A stretch of 18,985 nucleotides of DNA from positions 1-18,985 of the forward strand of contig CAZJBT010000027.1 of the NCBI GenBank assembly GCA_964544345.1, read 5' to 3'. The DNA comes from CAKTOF01 sp964544345. GTDB lineage: Bacteria > Bacillota > Clostridia > Oscillospirales > Oscillospiraceae. The notes below the pieces were generated by a model. That model ran no database searches. It saw nothing but the letters and a program-made list of their open reading frames with translations, and was not told the DNA's origin. The position numbers and the translations under genes are program-made. Shown one piece after another: positions 1 to 6,345 of the stretch (position 1 is its first letter; every line of letters begins with the position of its first letter).

Positions 1-18
1 ACTGAGTTACAGAGCCAC

Positions 19-66
19 CTTGGGCGACCTTCCTTACGGAGGGTCGCCCAAGGGCGGCCGCTTTTT
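19..66. terminator. Strong hairpin downstream of HU gene, probable terminator
   Basis: An 11-bp perfect inverted repeat (19-29 with 42-52) extends inward through a G-T wobble and four more pairs to a TTAC loop. On the plus strand a T5 run follows at 62-66, about 9 nt after the stem, so it could end a plus-strand gene lying left of the window. On the minus strand it lies about 20 nt after the HU stop but has no U-tract on its far side. It may serve both directions; which gene it terminates is uncertain. Confidence 0.55.
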
Positions 67-72
67 GCGGTA

Positions 73-348
73 TTACTTGTTGATCGAATCCTTCAATGCC
101 TGGCCGGCCTTAAAGCCGATGGCCTTGGAAGCGGCGATCTGGATCGCTTCGCCGGTGGCCGGGTTCTTGCCCGTGCGCGCAGCGCGTTCCTTGACCTCAA
201 ACGTGCCGAAGCCGACGAGCTGAACCTTTTCGCCCTTCTGGAGCGTAGCTGTCACAGTCGCCGTATACGCATTGAGCGCGGCAGTGGCATCCTTCACGCT
301 CAGCCCGGATTCCTTCGCCATCGCAGCGATGAGTTCCTGCTTGTTCAT
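73..348 (-). CDS. hup: HU family nucleoid DNA-binding protein
   Basis: Histone-like protein of 91 residues, the usual HU length. It acts as a dimer that bends and compacts chromosomal DNA in the cytoplasm. The N-terminal helical dimerisation part begins MNKQELIAAM. The DNA-binding arm is at residues 46-67 (GFGTFEVKERAARTGKNPAT), including the RxGxNPxTG signature whose proline (residue 63) intercalates into the minor groove in known HU structures. The ATG at 348 is chosen because a GGAGG box lies about 8 nt upstream (356-360); the in-frame ATG at 363 would put that box inside the gene and add five atypical residues. It is monocistronic, with a strong promoter (402-430), and divergent from the hydrolase operon. 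Family assignment is very secure; HU versus a close paralogue such as IHF cannot be fully separated, but HU is expected in Clostridia. Confidence 0.97.
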   Translation of the reverse strand: MNKQELIAAMAKESGLSVKDATAALNAYTATVTATLQKGEKVQLVGFGTFEVKERAARTGKNPATGEAIQIAASKAIGFKAGQALKDSINK

Positions 349-401
349 TGGATAGACCTCCATCGTATTCTTCGTTGTATTGCGGCATCCCGCTTCGTCC
401 T

Positions 402-430
402 ATTGTAGATGGCTGGCGGATAATTGTCAA
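402..430 (-). promoter_or_regulatory. Sigma-A-type promoter of the HU gene
   Basis: On the minus strand TTGACA (425-430) is followed after exactly 17 nt by TACAAT (402-407). That is 6/6 and 5/6 matches to the housekeeping consensus. The predicted transcription start is near 395, giving a leader of about 45 nt before the HU start, with GGAGG in it. Confidence 0.85.
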
Positions 431-524
431 TTCCTTTTCAGCGGAAAGCGGGAGAAAGCGCCGCAAATTCATAATTTCGGAAGTGTTTTTGCCGAAATTG
501 CCGGCCGGCCGGGCTGCTGACCGA

Positions 525-536
525 GCCTGTACAGGC
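525..536. promoter_or_regulatory. 12-bp perfect palindrome, candidate operator
   Basis: GCCTGTACAGGC is fully self-complementary and sits 9 nt upstream of the -35 box of the hydrolase operon. The position suits an activator or repressor dimer site. No specific regulator can be named, and in GC-rich DNA such a palindrome can arise by chance. Confidence 0.35.
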
Positions 537-545
537 GTTCCTGAG

Positions 546-574
546 TTTACTTTTTCGGGGAGTTATGGTATGAT
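546..574 (+). promoter_or_regulatory. Promoter of the three-hydrolase operon
   Basis: TTTACT (546-551) and TATGAT (569-574) are separated by 17 nt. The -10 matches 5/6 and the -35 4/6 of the sigma-A consensus. Predicted start of transcription is near 581, giving a leader of about 70 nt before the ATG at 654. Confidence 0.7.
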
Positions 575-653
575 AGCGCCATTCACAGGATAAAAAACGT
601 AAGTGCGGGACAGTTTGCGCTCGAAGAATCAGAGCGTATGGAAGGTGCAGAGC

Positions 654-1352
654 ATGAGACCGATCATAGGCGTGACGCCGCTGTGGGATTCGGAGAAGAA
701 GCGCGTTTGGATGATCCCAGCGTATTTGCGCTGGCTTGAGCAAGCCGGTGCGGCGCCGGTGGTGCTGCCGACGGCGGACGAGCCGGAAGCGCTGCGGCCG
801 TATTTGGAGCTGTGCAGCGGATTTTTGTTCACTGGCGGGCAGGATGTGGAGCCGTCGTATTATGGCGCGCAGCGCAGCCCGGCCTGCGGGGCGGACAGCC
901 CGGAGCGCGACCGCCATGAGCTGGCGCTGCTGCGTCTGGCGCTGGAGACTGACAGACCGGTATTTGGGATTTGCCGCGGGCTGCAGGTGCTCAACGTTGC
1001 GCTGGGCGGCACGCTCTACCAGGATATGCCGAGCGAGCGCCCCACTGGCGTGAGCCATAGAATGACGCCGCCGTATGACTGCGGCGTCCACACAGTCGAG
1101 GTGATAGGCGGCACGCAGCTTGCCGCTGCGATAGGCGCGGGCGAGCGAAGCGTCAACTCGCTGCACCATCAGGCGGTGCGTGAGCTGGCTCCCGGGCTGA
1201 CGTGGTCGGCCACATCGTGCGACGGCTTCTGCGAGGGGGCGGAGCTGCCGGGACACCGGTTTTGTGTCGCGGTGCAGTGGCATCCGGAGTATATGCCGGA
1301 GGCGGAGGACAGTCAGCTTCTGGCGGCGGCTTTCGTGGCCGCCTGCCGGTAA
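654..1352 (+). CDS. Gamma-glutamyl-gamma-aminobutyrate hydrolase family protein (peptidase C26)
   Basis: Class I glutamine amidotransferase-like hydrolase of 232 residues, the usual size of the PuuD/C26 family, which cleaves gamma-glutamyl amide bonds in the cytoplasm. Visible family marks are the N-terminal RPIIGVTPL strand, TGGQDVEPSYYG (60-71), the nucleophile elbow FGICRGLQVLN with Cys107, and the His-Glu pair in VQWHPE (His210, Glu212), so the catalytic triad is complete. The ATG at 654 is chosen: AAGGTG lies just upstream and the protein then begins as family members do. The in-frame GTG at 603 would add 17 atypical residues. It is first in an operon with an esterase (19-nt gap) and a cyclase. 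The true substrate is unknown; gamma-glutamyl-GABA is only the best-studied one, and no other putrescine-pathway gene is in the window. Confidence 0.92.
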   Translation: MRPIIGVTPLWDSEKKRVWMIPAYLRWLEQAGAAPVVLPTADEPEALRPYLELCSGFLFTGGQDVEPSYYGAQRSPACGADSPERDRHELALLRLALETDRPVFGICRGLQVLNVALGGTLYQDMPSERPTGVSHRMTPPYDCGVHTVEVIGGTQLAAAIGAGERSVNSLHHQAVRELAPGLTWSATSCDGFCEGAELPGHRFCVAVQWHPEYMPEAEDSQLLAAAFVAACR

Positions 1353-1371
1353 AAGAAGGAGGATACGCGAT

Positions 1372-2250
1372 ATGCCAAGTCAGGAGTTCCTGAACCGTCC
1401 GGGCAGCATCTGGGAGCGCACGAGCTTCGCAGGCCGGCCGTTTGCGGAGCTGCGCGCCGAAATGGACGCGCGCGTGATGGATGAGCTGGTCGTGCCGGAG
1501 GGTGTCGAGGTCAAAGACGGCGCGGTCGCCGGCGTGCCGGGTCGCTGGGTCAACACGAACCGCGGCACGGGCAGGCTGCTGCTCTATATCCATGGCGGCG
1601 GCTTCACACTCGGCTCATCAGGCATCGCATTGCCGTATGTGACGGAGTTGGTGCGCCGCTTTGATGCCGATTCGTTCTCGCCGGACTACCGCCTTGCGCC
1701 CGAGCACCGGTTCCCAGCCAATCTCGACGACTGCTGGGCAGTCTATACCGGGCTGCTCGAGATGGGTTACAAACCGGAGAATATTATCCTGAGCGGCGAG
1801 TCCGCGGGCGCTACCATCTGCCTGGTGCTGCTGCACCTGTGTAAGCAGCGCAGTGTGCCGTACCCGAAAGCGGTCGTGCCGCTCTCGCCGGTGACGGACG
1901 CCGCGCAGGAGGCCGTGGAAGATGCGCCAGTGATCAAGGGGCTTGACGCGGGTGACGCGATCTGGCAGATGTATTGCCCGGGCGTCGACCTGCGCGACGA
2001 GCGCATCAGCCCCGCGCGCGGCGACCTGACGGGCTTCCCACCGGTGTTTTTGATCGCGGGCGGCGCGGAGACGCTCGCGGAGGATACGCTGATCTTCGCC
2101 CGCAACGCGGCGAAGGCCGGTGTGGATGTGCAGATGAAGATCGGAAAGGACATGATCCATACATACCCCCTGGACTATCGTAATTATCCTGAGGCAAAAG
2201 AGGCGTTCGAGGAGATCAGCTTGTTCTGCGCGACACAGTGGGGCATTTGA
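1372..2250 (+). CDS. Alpha/beta hydrolase fold-3 (HSL-type) esterase
   Basis: Serine esterase/lipase-like protein of 292 residues, bacterial hormone-sensitive-lipase family (family IV), predicted cytoplasmic with no signal peptide. The oxyanion-hole motif HGGGF is at 74-78, followed by the family block SPDYRLAPEHRFPA (103-116). The nucleophile elbow GESAG is at 142-146 (Ser144). The acid residue of the triad appears to be Glu233 in GGAETLAED, a recurrent Asp-to-Glu variant in fold-3 hydrolases, and the histidine is His263 in DMIHTYPL. The ATG at 1372 follows an AAGGAGG box by 8 nt; longer in-frame starts run back into the preceding gene. It is second in the three-hydrolase operon. The likely reaction is hydrolysis of a short-chain ester, or an arylformamide-like bond given the cyclase next to it; the substrate cannot be read from sequence. 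Confidence 0.9.
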   Translation: MPSQEFLNRPGSIWERTSFAGRPFAELRAEMDARVMDELVVPEGVEVKDGAVAGVPGRWVNTNRGTGRLLLYIHGGGFTLGSSGIALPYVTELVRRFDADSFSPDYRLAPEHRFPANLDDCWAVYTGLLEMGYKPENIILSGESAGATICLVLLHLCKQRSVPYPKAVVPLSPVTDAAQEAVEDAPVIKGLDAGDAIWQMYCPGVDLRDERISPARGDLTGFPPVFLIAGGAETLAEDTLIFARNAAKAGVDVQMKIGKDMIHTYPLDYRNYPEAKEAFEEISLFCATQWGI

Positions 2251-2265
2251 AGGGAGAGAAGAAGC

Positions 2266-3036
2266 ATGCGATTTGTGGATTTGAGCGTACCGATCGTGGA
2301 CGGACTGCCGGTCGACCCGCCGGTGCAGATCCCGCGGATAGAATACACTGATCACTATGAGTCGGTCGATGAGATGCTCACGTTTTTCCCCGGCACGACA
2401 AAGGACGATCTGCCGGATGGCGCGGGCTGGGCGGTCGAGAAGATCACGCTTGGCACCCACACTGGCACGCATGTCGATGCGCCATACCACTACCATCCGA
2501 CGATGAACGGCGGCGAGAGGGCGTGGACGATCGATGAGGTGCCACTCAGTTGGTTCTACGGCGACGGCGTGGTGCTCGATTTTACCGACAAGCCGGACGG
2601 CTACGTCTGCACGCCGGACGATATGCAGCAGAAGCTGGCCGGGATCGGCTATACGCTCAAGCCTGGCGATATTGTTTTTGTCCGGACGCGCGCTGCGGCC
2701 GCTTGGGGCAGCCCGCGGTATCTCTCCGCCGGCTGCGGCTTTGGCCGCGCGGCGACGCTCTGGCTGATCGACCAGGGCGTGCATCTGGTGGGAACCGACG
2801 CGTGGAGTTGGGATGCGCCGCTGGCCTCGATCGCCGAGCACTTCCGCGAGACCGGCGACCGCAGCTTGATCTGGGAAGGCCATAAAGCCGGTGCGGAGAA
2901 GGCGTACTGCCAGATCGAGAAGCTGTGTAATCTCGACGCGCTGCCGCCATATGGCTTTCGCGTCAGTGCATTCCCGGTACGCATCGAGCGTGCGAGCGCC
3001 GGTTGGACGCGCGTGGTCGCCATGCTGGATGAATAA
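2266..3036 (+). CDS. Cyclase family protein (kynurenine formamidase-like metal hydrolase)
   Basis: Metal-dependent hydrolase of 256 residues in the cyclase family (Pfam PF04199), which includes bacterial kynurenine formamidase KynB, isatin hydrolase and polyketide-type cyclases. The diagnostic HxGTHxDxPxH metal site is HTGTHVDAPYH (65-75). A conserved C-terminal region follows with an acidic residue in QIEKLCNLDALP, comparable to the KynB active-site glutamate segment. No signal peptide is seen. It starts 15 nt after the esterase stop with an AAGGGAGAG box, so the two are surely cotranscribed, and a strong terminator follows. It is longer than KynB (about 210 residues), and no tryptophan-catabolism gene is nearby, so the formamidase activity is not assigned. 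Family membership is secure; substrate unknown. Confidence 0.9.
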   Translation: MRFVDLSVPIVDGLPVDPPVQIPRIEYTDHYESVDEMLTFFPGTTKDDLPDGAGWAVEKITLGTHTGTHVDAPYHYHPTMNGGERAWTIDEVPLSWFYGDGVVLDFTDKPDGYVCTPDDMQQKLAGIGYTLKPGDIVFVRTRAAAAWGSPRYLSAGCGFGRAATLWLIDQGVHLVGTDAWSWDAPLASIAEHFRETGDRSLIWEGHKAGAEKAYCQIEKLCNLDALPPYGFRVSAFPVRIERASAGWTRVVAMLDE

Positions 3037-3045
3037 AAGCGAACC

Positions 3046-3080
3046 AAAGCGGCGCAGACTGGCTCTGTGCCGCTTTTTTT
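3046..3080 (+). terminator. Rho-independent terminator of the three-hydrolase operon
   Basis: A 12-bp stem (3047-3058 with 3064-3075, one G-U pair) with loop CTGGC is followed by a T-run to 3080. It starts 10 nt after the cyclase stop. Confidence 0.92.
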
Positions 3081-3103
3081 GTACCGGATCGTGACAAACG
3101 CCG

Positions 3104-3132
3104 TTGCGCGGCGCCGAACTGTTTGCTATAAT
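3104..3132 (+). promoter_or_regulatory. Promoter of the acyl-ACP thioesterase gene
   Basis: A perfect TATAAT (3127-3132) lies 17 nt after TTGCGC (3104-3109), which matches only the TTG half of the -35 consensus. The predicted start is near 3139. This makes any translation start upstream of that point impossible on this transcript and supports the TTG start at 3164. Confidence 0.65.
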
Positions 3133-3163
3133 ATTCTCAGCTATAAGGAAAGAAGAGACACAT

Positions 3164-3910
3164 TTGAACGAGATCCTGCAACGCGAATTTTTAGTTGATT
3201 CCCGCGACACCGATCTGCACGGCTTGTGCCGACCCTCGGCGCTGCTGGGCATCCTTCAGGAGATGGCGACCGAGCACTCGGTCGTCCTCGGCATTTCCCG
3301 CGACATTATGCTTGCGCGCTATCACAGCGTGTGGCTGCTTGCGCGGCTCTGGTACCGGCTCGACCGGCCTGTCTATCACGACCAGCGCCTGGCGATCCAA
3401 ACCTGGACGCGCGGCGCGACCGGTGCCGTGAGCTACCGCGATTTTGACCTGTTTATGGACGGTGAACGTGTCGGCGAGGCCGTGACAAGCTGGGTTCTCG
3501 CCGACATCGACAGCCGCAGCATCCAGCGAATGCAGAAGCTGCCGGAGGTTGTGAACTGCGCTGTGCCGGAGACGGTCAAGCAGAAAAAGCTCTCCCGTTT
3601 TTCGATGCCCAAGGAGATGGTGGAGCTGACCACCCGCCGCGTCCAGTACAGCGATACTGATATCAACGGCCATATGAACAACACCCGCTATGTCGATGTA
3701 GCATGCGATTCACTCGGCTTTGAGACGATGCGCGGCTATTTTCTTGCGGAGGCGGCGGTCAACTACAGCCGGGAATGCTTTGCCGGGAGCACGCTGCACA
3801 TCCTGGGAAAAGAGGAAAACGGCGCTTACTATGTGCGTGGTGCCGACGCAGACGGTACAAGCCATTTTGACACCGTGCTTCGGTTTGAAAAAATCCCCGA
3901 ACCCGCTTGA
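3164..3910 (+). CDS. Acyl-ACP thioesterase (two-hotdog-domain, FatA/Fat-type)
   Basis: Predicted acyl-[acyl carrier protein] thioesterase of 248 residues (Pfam PF01643), releasing free fatty acids from ACP in the cytoplasm. The N-terminal hotdog domain (about 1-130) begins REFLVDSRDTD. The second hotdog domain (about 150-245) carries VQYSDTDINGHMNNTRYVD, where the D-x-N-x-H residues (Asn168, His170) match the catalytic region of plant and bacterial Fat enzymes. The TTG at 3164 is preferred because the family fold starts right after it and the promoter -10 box lies upstream; a purine-rich AAGGAAAGAAGAG precedes it. An upstream TTG at 3104 would lie inside the promoter. The gene is monocistronic, between a terminator and the guaB promoter. 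Chain-length preference cannot be told. A general hotdog thioesterase is the less likely alternative. Confidence 0.9.
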   Translation: MNEILQREFLVDSRDTDLHGLCRPSALLGILQEMATEHSVVLGISRDIMLARYHSVWLLARLWYRLDRPVYHDQRLAIQTWTRGATGAVSYRDFDLFMDGERVGEAVTSWVLADIDSRSIQRMQKLPEVVNCAVPETVKQKKLSRFSMPKEMVELTTRRVQYSDTDINGHMNNTRYVDVACDSLGFETMRGYFLAEAAVNYSRECFAGSTLHILGKEENGAYYVRGADADGTSHFDTVLRFEKIPEPA

Positions 3911-3918
3911 TTTTCCTG

Positions 3919-3947
3919 TTGACTTTGCTGCGCGCGGGCGGTAGAAT
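3919..3947 (+). promoter_or_regulatory. Promoter of guaB
   Basis: TTGACT (3919-3924) and TAGAAT (3942-3947) are spaced by 17 nt, each a 5/6 consensus match. The leader to the guaB ATG is only about 40 nt, too short for a purine riboswitch. Confidence 0.82.
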
Positions 3948-3996
3948 AGCGGAAATAATGAGAAATTTATGACGAAAGAGGAAGGGAAACGATAGT

Positions 3997-5472
3997 ATGA
4001 TCAACACCAATCCGGCGGAGAAATTCCTCAAGGAGGGACTGACCTTTGACGACGTGCTGCTGATTCCGGCGGCGTCTGAGGTCGTCCCGGCCGAGATCGA
4101 TCTGCGCACCAATTTGACGAACCAAGTCAAGCTGAATATCCCGCTGCTCAGTTCCGCTATGGACACCGTCACCGAGACCCGTATGGCTATTGCCATGGCG
4201 CGCGAGGGCGGCATCGGTATCATCCACAAGAATATGTCCATCGAGGCGCAGGCCGACCAGGTCGATATGGTCAAGCGTTCCGAAAACGGCGTCATCACCA
4301 ATCCGTTCTTCCTCTCGCCGACGCATACGCTGCGCGATGCCGATGAGATCATGGGGAAGTTCCGCATTTCCGGCGTGCCGATCTGCGACGAGACGGGCAA
4401 GCTCGTCGGAATCATTACAAACCGCGACATGAAGTTTGAAGAGGAGCTTGACCGCCCGATCTATGAGGTCATGACCAAGGATCACCTCGTCACGGGTCTG
4501 GAGGGCACCACGCTCGAAGAGGCCAAGAAGATCCTCCAGAAAAACAAGATCGAGAAGCTGCCGATCGTCGACAAGGACTACCACCTTAAAGGGCTGATCA
4601 CGATCAAGGATATCGAGAAGGCGCAGACCTATCCGAACTCCGCGCGCGACGACTCCGGCCGCCTGCTGTGCGGCGCGGCCATCGGTGTGACGGCGGACGT
4701 GCTCGAGCGCGCCGAGGCGCTGCTGGCCGCCGGCGCGGACGTGCTCGTGCTTGACAGCGCACACGGCCACAGCAAGGGCATCCTCGACTGTGTGAAGAAG
4801 GTCAAAGCCGCGTTCCCGGGCATGCAGCTCATCGCTGGCAACGTCGCTACCGCCGGCGGTACCCGCGCGCTCATCGAAGCCGGCGCGGACTGCGTCAAGG
4901 TCGGCATCGGCCCCGGTTCCATCTGCACGACCCGCGTCGTCGCGGGCATCGGCGTGCCGCAGATCACCGCGATTTACGACGCTGCCTGCGCCGCGAAGGA
5001 ATACGGCGTACCGATCATTGCTGACGGCGGCATCAAGTATTCCGGCGATATCATCAAGGCGCTGGCCGCCGGCGCGAGCACGGTCATGATCGGCTCGTTG
5101 TTTGCCGGCTGTGAGGAGAGCCCCGGCGAGACGGAGATCTATCAGGGCCGCCAATTCAAGGTCTACCGCGGCATGGGCAGCCTTGCTGCGATGAACAAGG
5201 GCAGCAAGGATCGCTACTTCCAGACCGGCAATACCAAGCTCGTCCCCGAGGGCGTTGAGGGGCGTGTGCCGTATCGCGGCAGTCTGTCGGACAATGTGTT
5301 CCAGCTGCTCGGCGGTATCCGCTCCGGCATGGGCTACTGCGGCACGCCGACCATCCCTGAGCTGCAGGAGCGCGGCCAGTTTGTCCGCATCACGAACGCC
5401 GGCCTCATCGAGAGCCATCCGCACGACATCAGCATCACCAAGGAAGCGCCGAACTACACGGTTAAGGGGTAA
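3997..5472 (+). CDS. guaB: Inosine-5'-monophosphate dehydrogenase
   Basis: Cytoplasmic NAD-dependent enzyme of 491 residues that oxidises IMP to XMP, the first committed step of GMP synthesis. Domain order is the standard one: N-terminal barrel segment with GLTFDDVLLIPA (14-25), two CBS domains inserted at about 96-210 (RISGVPICDETGKLVGIITN in the first, KIEKLPIVD in the second), then the rest of the TIM barrel. The active-site loop GPGSICTTRVVAG has the catalytic Cys310. GADVLVLDSAHGHS (246-259), the mobile flap PEGVEGRVPYRG and the GGIRSGMGYCG segment are intact. Length matches bacterial IMPDH. ATG at 3997 with an AAGGGAAA box somewhat far upstream. Monocistronic, own promoter and strong terminator; guaA is not adjacent. 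Confidence 0.98.
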   Translation: MINTNPAEKFLKEGLTFDDVLLIPAASEVVPAEIDLRTNLTNQVKLNIPLLSSAMDTVTETRMAIAMAREGGIGIIHKNMSIEAQADQVDMVKRSENGVITNPFFLSPTHTLRDADEIMGKFRISGVPICDETGKLVGIITNRDMKFEEELDRPIYEVMTKDHLVTGLEGTTLEEAKKILQKNKIEKLPIVDKDYHLKGLITIKDIEKAQTYPNSARDDSGRLLCGAAIGVTADVLERAEALLAAGADVLVLDSAHGHSKGILDCVKKVKAAFPGMQLIAGNVATAGGTRALIEAGADCVKVGIGPGSICTTRVVAGIGVPQITAIYDAACAAKEYGVPIIADGGIKYSGDIIKALAAGASTVMIGSLFAGCEESPGETEIYQGRQFKVYRGMGSLAAMNKGSKDRYFQTGNTKLVPEGVEGRVPYRGSLSDNVFQLLGGIRSGMGYCGTPTIPELQERGQFVRITNAGLIESHPHDISITKEAPNYTVKG

Positions 5473-5478
5473 AACACA

Positions 5479-5515
5479 GCAGGCAGTTCCGAGTTTGGAA
5501 CTGCCTGCGTTTTTT
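5479..5515 (+). terminator. Rho-independent terminator of guaB
   Basis: Twelve perfect base pairs (5479-5490 with 5497-5508), loop GAGTTT and a T6 run (5510-5515), starting 6 nt after the guaB stop. The minus-strand hemolysin III-like gene ends at 5521, so the same stem probably also stops its transcripts, though the T-tract on that side is weaker. Confidence 0.95.
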
Positions 5516-5520
5516 GTGCT

Positions 5521-6198
5521 TCAAATGACATAAAAGAAGATAGAGAAGAATTGCAGCAGACTGCCGAGAATGACAAAAATATGAAAAATCGAGTGTATGA
5601 ACCGCTTTTTTCTGCCAAGCCCATAGAGCACCGCGCCTATCGTATAGGCGATGCCGCCGGCCAACAGCAGCCAGAAGCCTGGCCAGGTGATCGCGCGGAT
5701 CGTGACTGGCAGTGCAAAGACGATGCACCAGCCCATGCCGATGTAGCAGATCATCGAGAACACGCGGTATTTGCGCAGGTCAATGGCGGTCAGCGTCACC
5801 GCCAGCGCGGCGAGACCCCAGACGACGCCGAACAGCACCCAGCCGACTGCCGCGTTTTCACGCCGGACAGCGGTCAGCACGATCGGCGTGTAGGTGCCGG
5901 CGATCAGAAAGTAGATCGTGCAGTGATCGATGACCTGCATGACTTTTTTGCCGGTTGGCCTTGCGGGCGACAAGCCGTGGTAGACACTGGAGATCGTGTA
6001 GAGCGAAATCATCGACGCGCCGTAGATCGAGCAGCCGACCACGGCCCACGGATCGTGGTGCAGCGCCGAAAAGATGACGCAGAGCGCCAGAATGGCGATG
6101 GCCAGACCACCGCCGACGATGTGTGTTACCATATTGAATATTTCTTCACCGCGGGTGTAATCCGGCAGCTCGCGGTCGCGGAGCTTCGTCCTGCGCAT
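5521..6198 (-). CDS. Hemolysin III / PAQR family membrane protein
   Basis: Integral membrane protein of 225 residues with seven predicted transmembrane helices, the size and topology of the bacterial hemolysin III (YqfA/YplQ) branch of the PAQR family. Family marks are SSVYHGL in the second helix region, DHCTIYFLIAGTYTP in the third and the last-helix FHIFVILGS. The Ser/His/Asp/His positions correspond to the metal-binding, hydrolase-like residues proposed for PAQR proteins. The start at 6198 follows AGGAGGT by about 5 nt. It has its own near-consensus promoter, back to back with that of pepV. It converges on guaB and shares the hairpin. True haemolytic activity is not implied; the family's role in most bacteria is unsettled, with membrane lipid homeostasis suggested. 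Confidence 0.92.
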   Translation of the reverse strand: MRRTKLRDRELPDYTRGEEIFNMVTHIVGGGLAIAILALCVIFSALHHDPWAVVGCSIYGASMISLYTISSVYHGLSPARPTGKKVMQVIDHCTIYFLIAGTYTPIVLTAVRRENAAVGWVLFGVVWGLAALAVTLTAIDLRKYRVFSMICYIGMGWCIVFALPVTIRAITWPGFWLLLAGGIAYTIGAVLYGLGRKKRFIHSIFHIFVILGSLLQFFSIFFYVI

Positions 6199-6255
6199 GG
6201 GTACCTCCTGAGAGAAAAGATCGAATCATCAAAATCAGATTGAAAGGTGATTGTT

Positions 6256-6284
6256 ATTATATACGGATTCTTTGCGTTCGTCAA
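6256..6284 (-). promoter_or_regulatory. Promoter of the hemolysin III-like gene
   Basis: On the minus strand TTGACG (6279-6284) is followed after 17 nt by a perfect TATAAT (6256-6261). The -35 hexamer directly abuts that of the divergent pepV promoter. Confidence 0.87.
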
Positions 6285-6313
6285 TTGACAAAGCGCGGGA
6301 TGCGAAATAAAAT
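6285..6313 (+). promoter_or_regulatory. Promoter of pepV
   Basis: A perfect TTGACA (6285-6290) and TAAAAT (6308-6313) with a 17-nt spacer. The predicted start of transcription is near 6320, so an ATG at 6322 would be essentially leaderless; this helps choose the pepV start. Confidence 0.87.
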
Positions 6314-6345
6314 GGGAGCGAATGCATAGAAAGGGGCAGATGCAA

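Larger units (their letters stand above)
349..653. other. Divergent intergenic region between HU and the hydrolase operon
   Basis: A 305-nt gene-free stretch. It holds the HU promoter (402-430, minus), an 8-bp inverted repeat AATTTCGG/CCGAAATT (473-480 and 492-499, 11-nt spacer), a GC-only GGCCGGCC run (about 502-511), a 12-bp perfect palindrome (525-536) and the promoter of the hydrolase operon (546-574, plus). No convincing coding sequence was seen in it. Confidence 0.8.

Noticed and set aside
502..511. GGCCGGCC-rich palindrome in the HU upstream region
   Set aside because: Simple GC run that recurs in this GC-rich DNA (also near 1433-1440); not specific enough to call a site.
1618..3252. 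A 544-codon open frame on the minus strand opposite the esterase and cyclase genes
   Set aside because: It is a mirror of GC-rich coding sequence: Arg/His/Ala-rich, no family motif, and it crosses a strong plus-strand terminator and promoter.
3948..3996. Possible guanine riboswitch or attenuator ahead of guaB
   Set aside because: The leader is only about 40 nt with no conserved aptamer core or terminator.
3967..5424. A 485-codon minus-strand frame opposite guaB
   Set aside because: guaB on the plus strand is certain; the antisense product is low-complexity Ala/Asp/Leu/Arg-rich with no domain.
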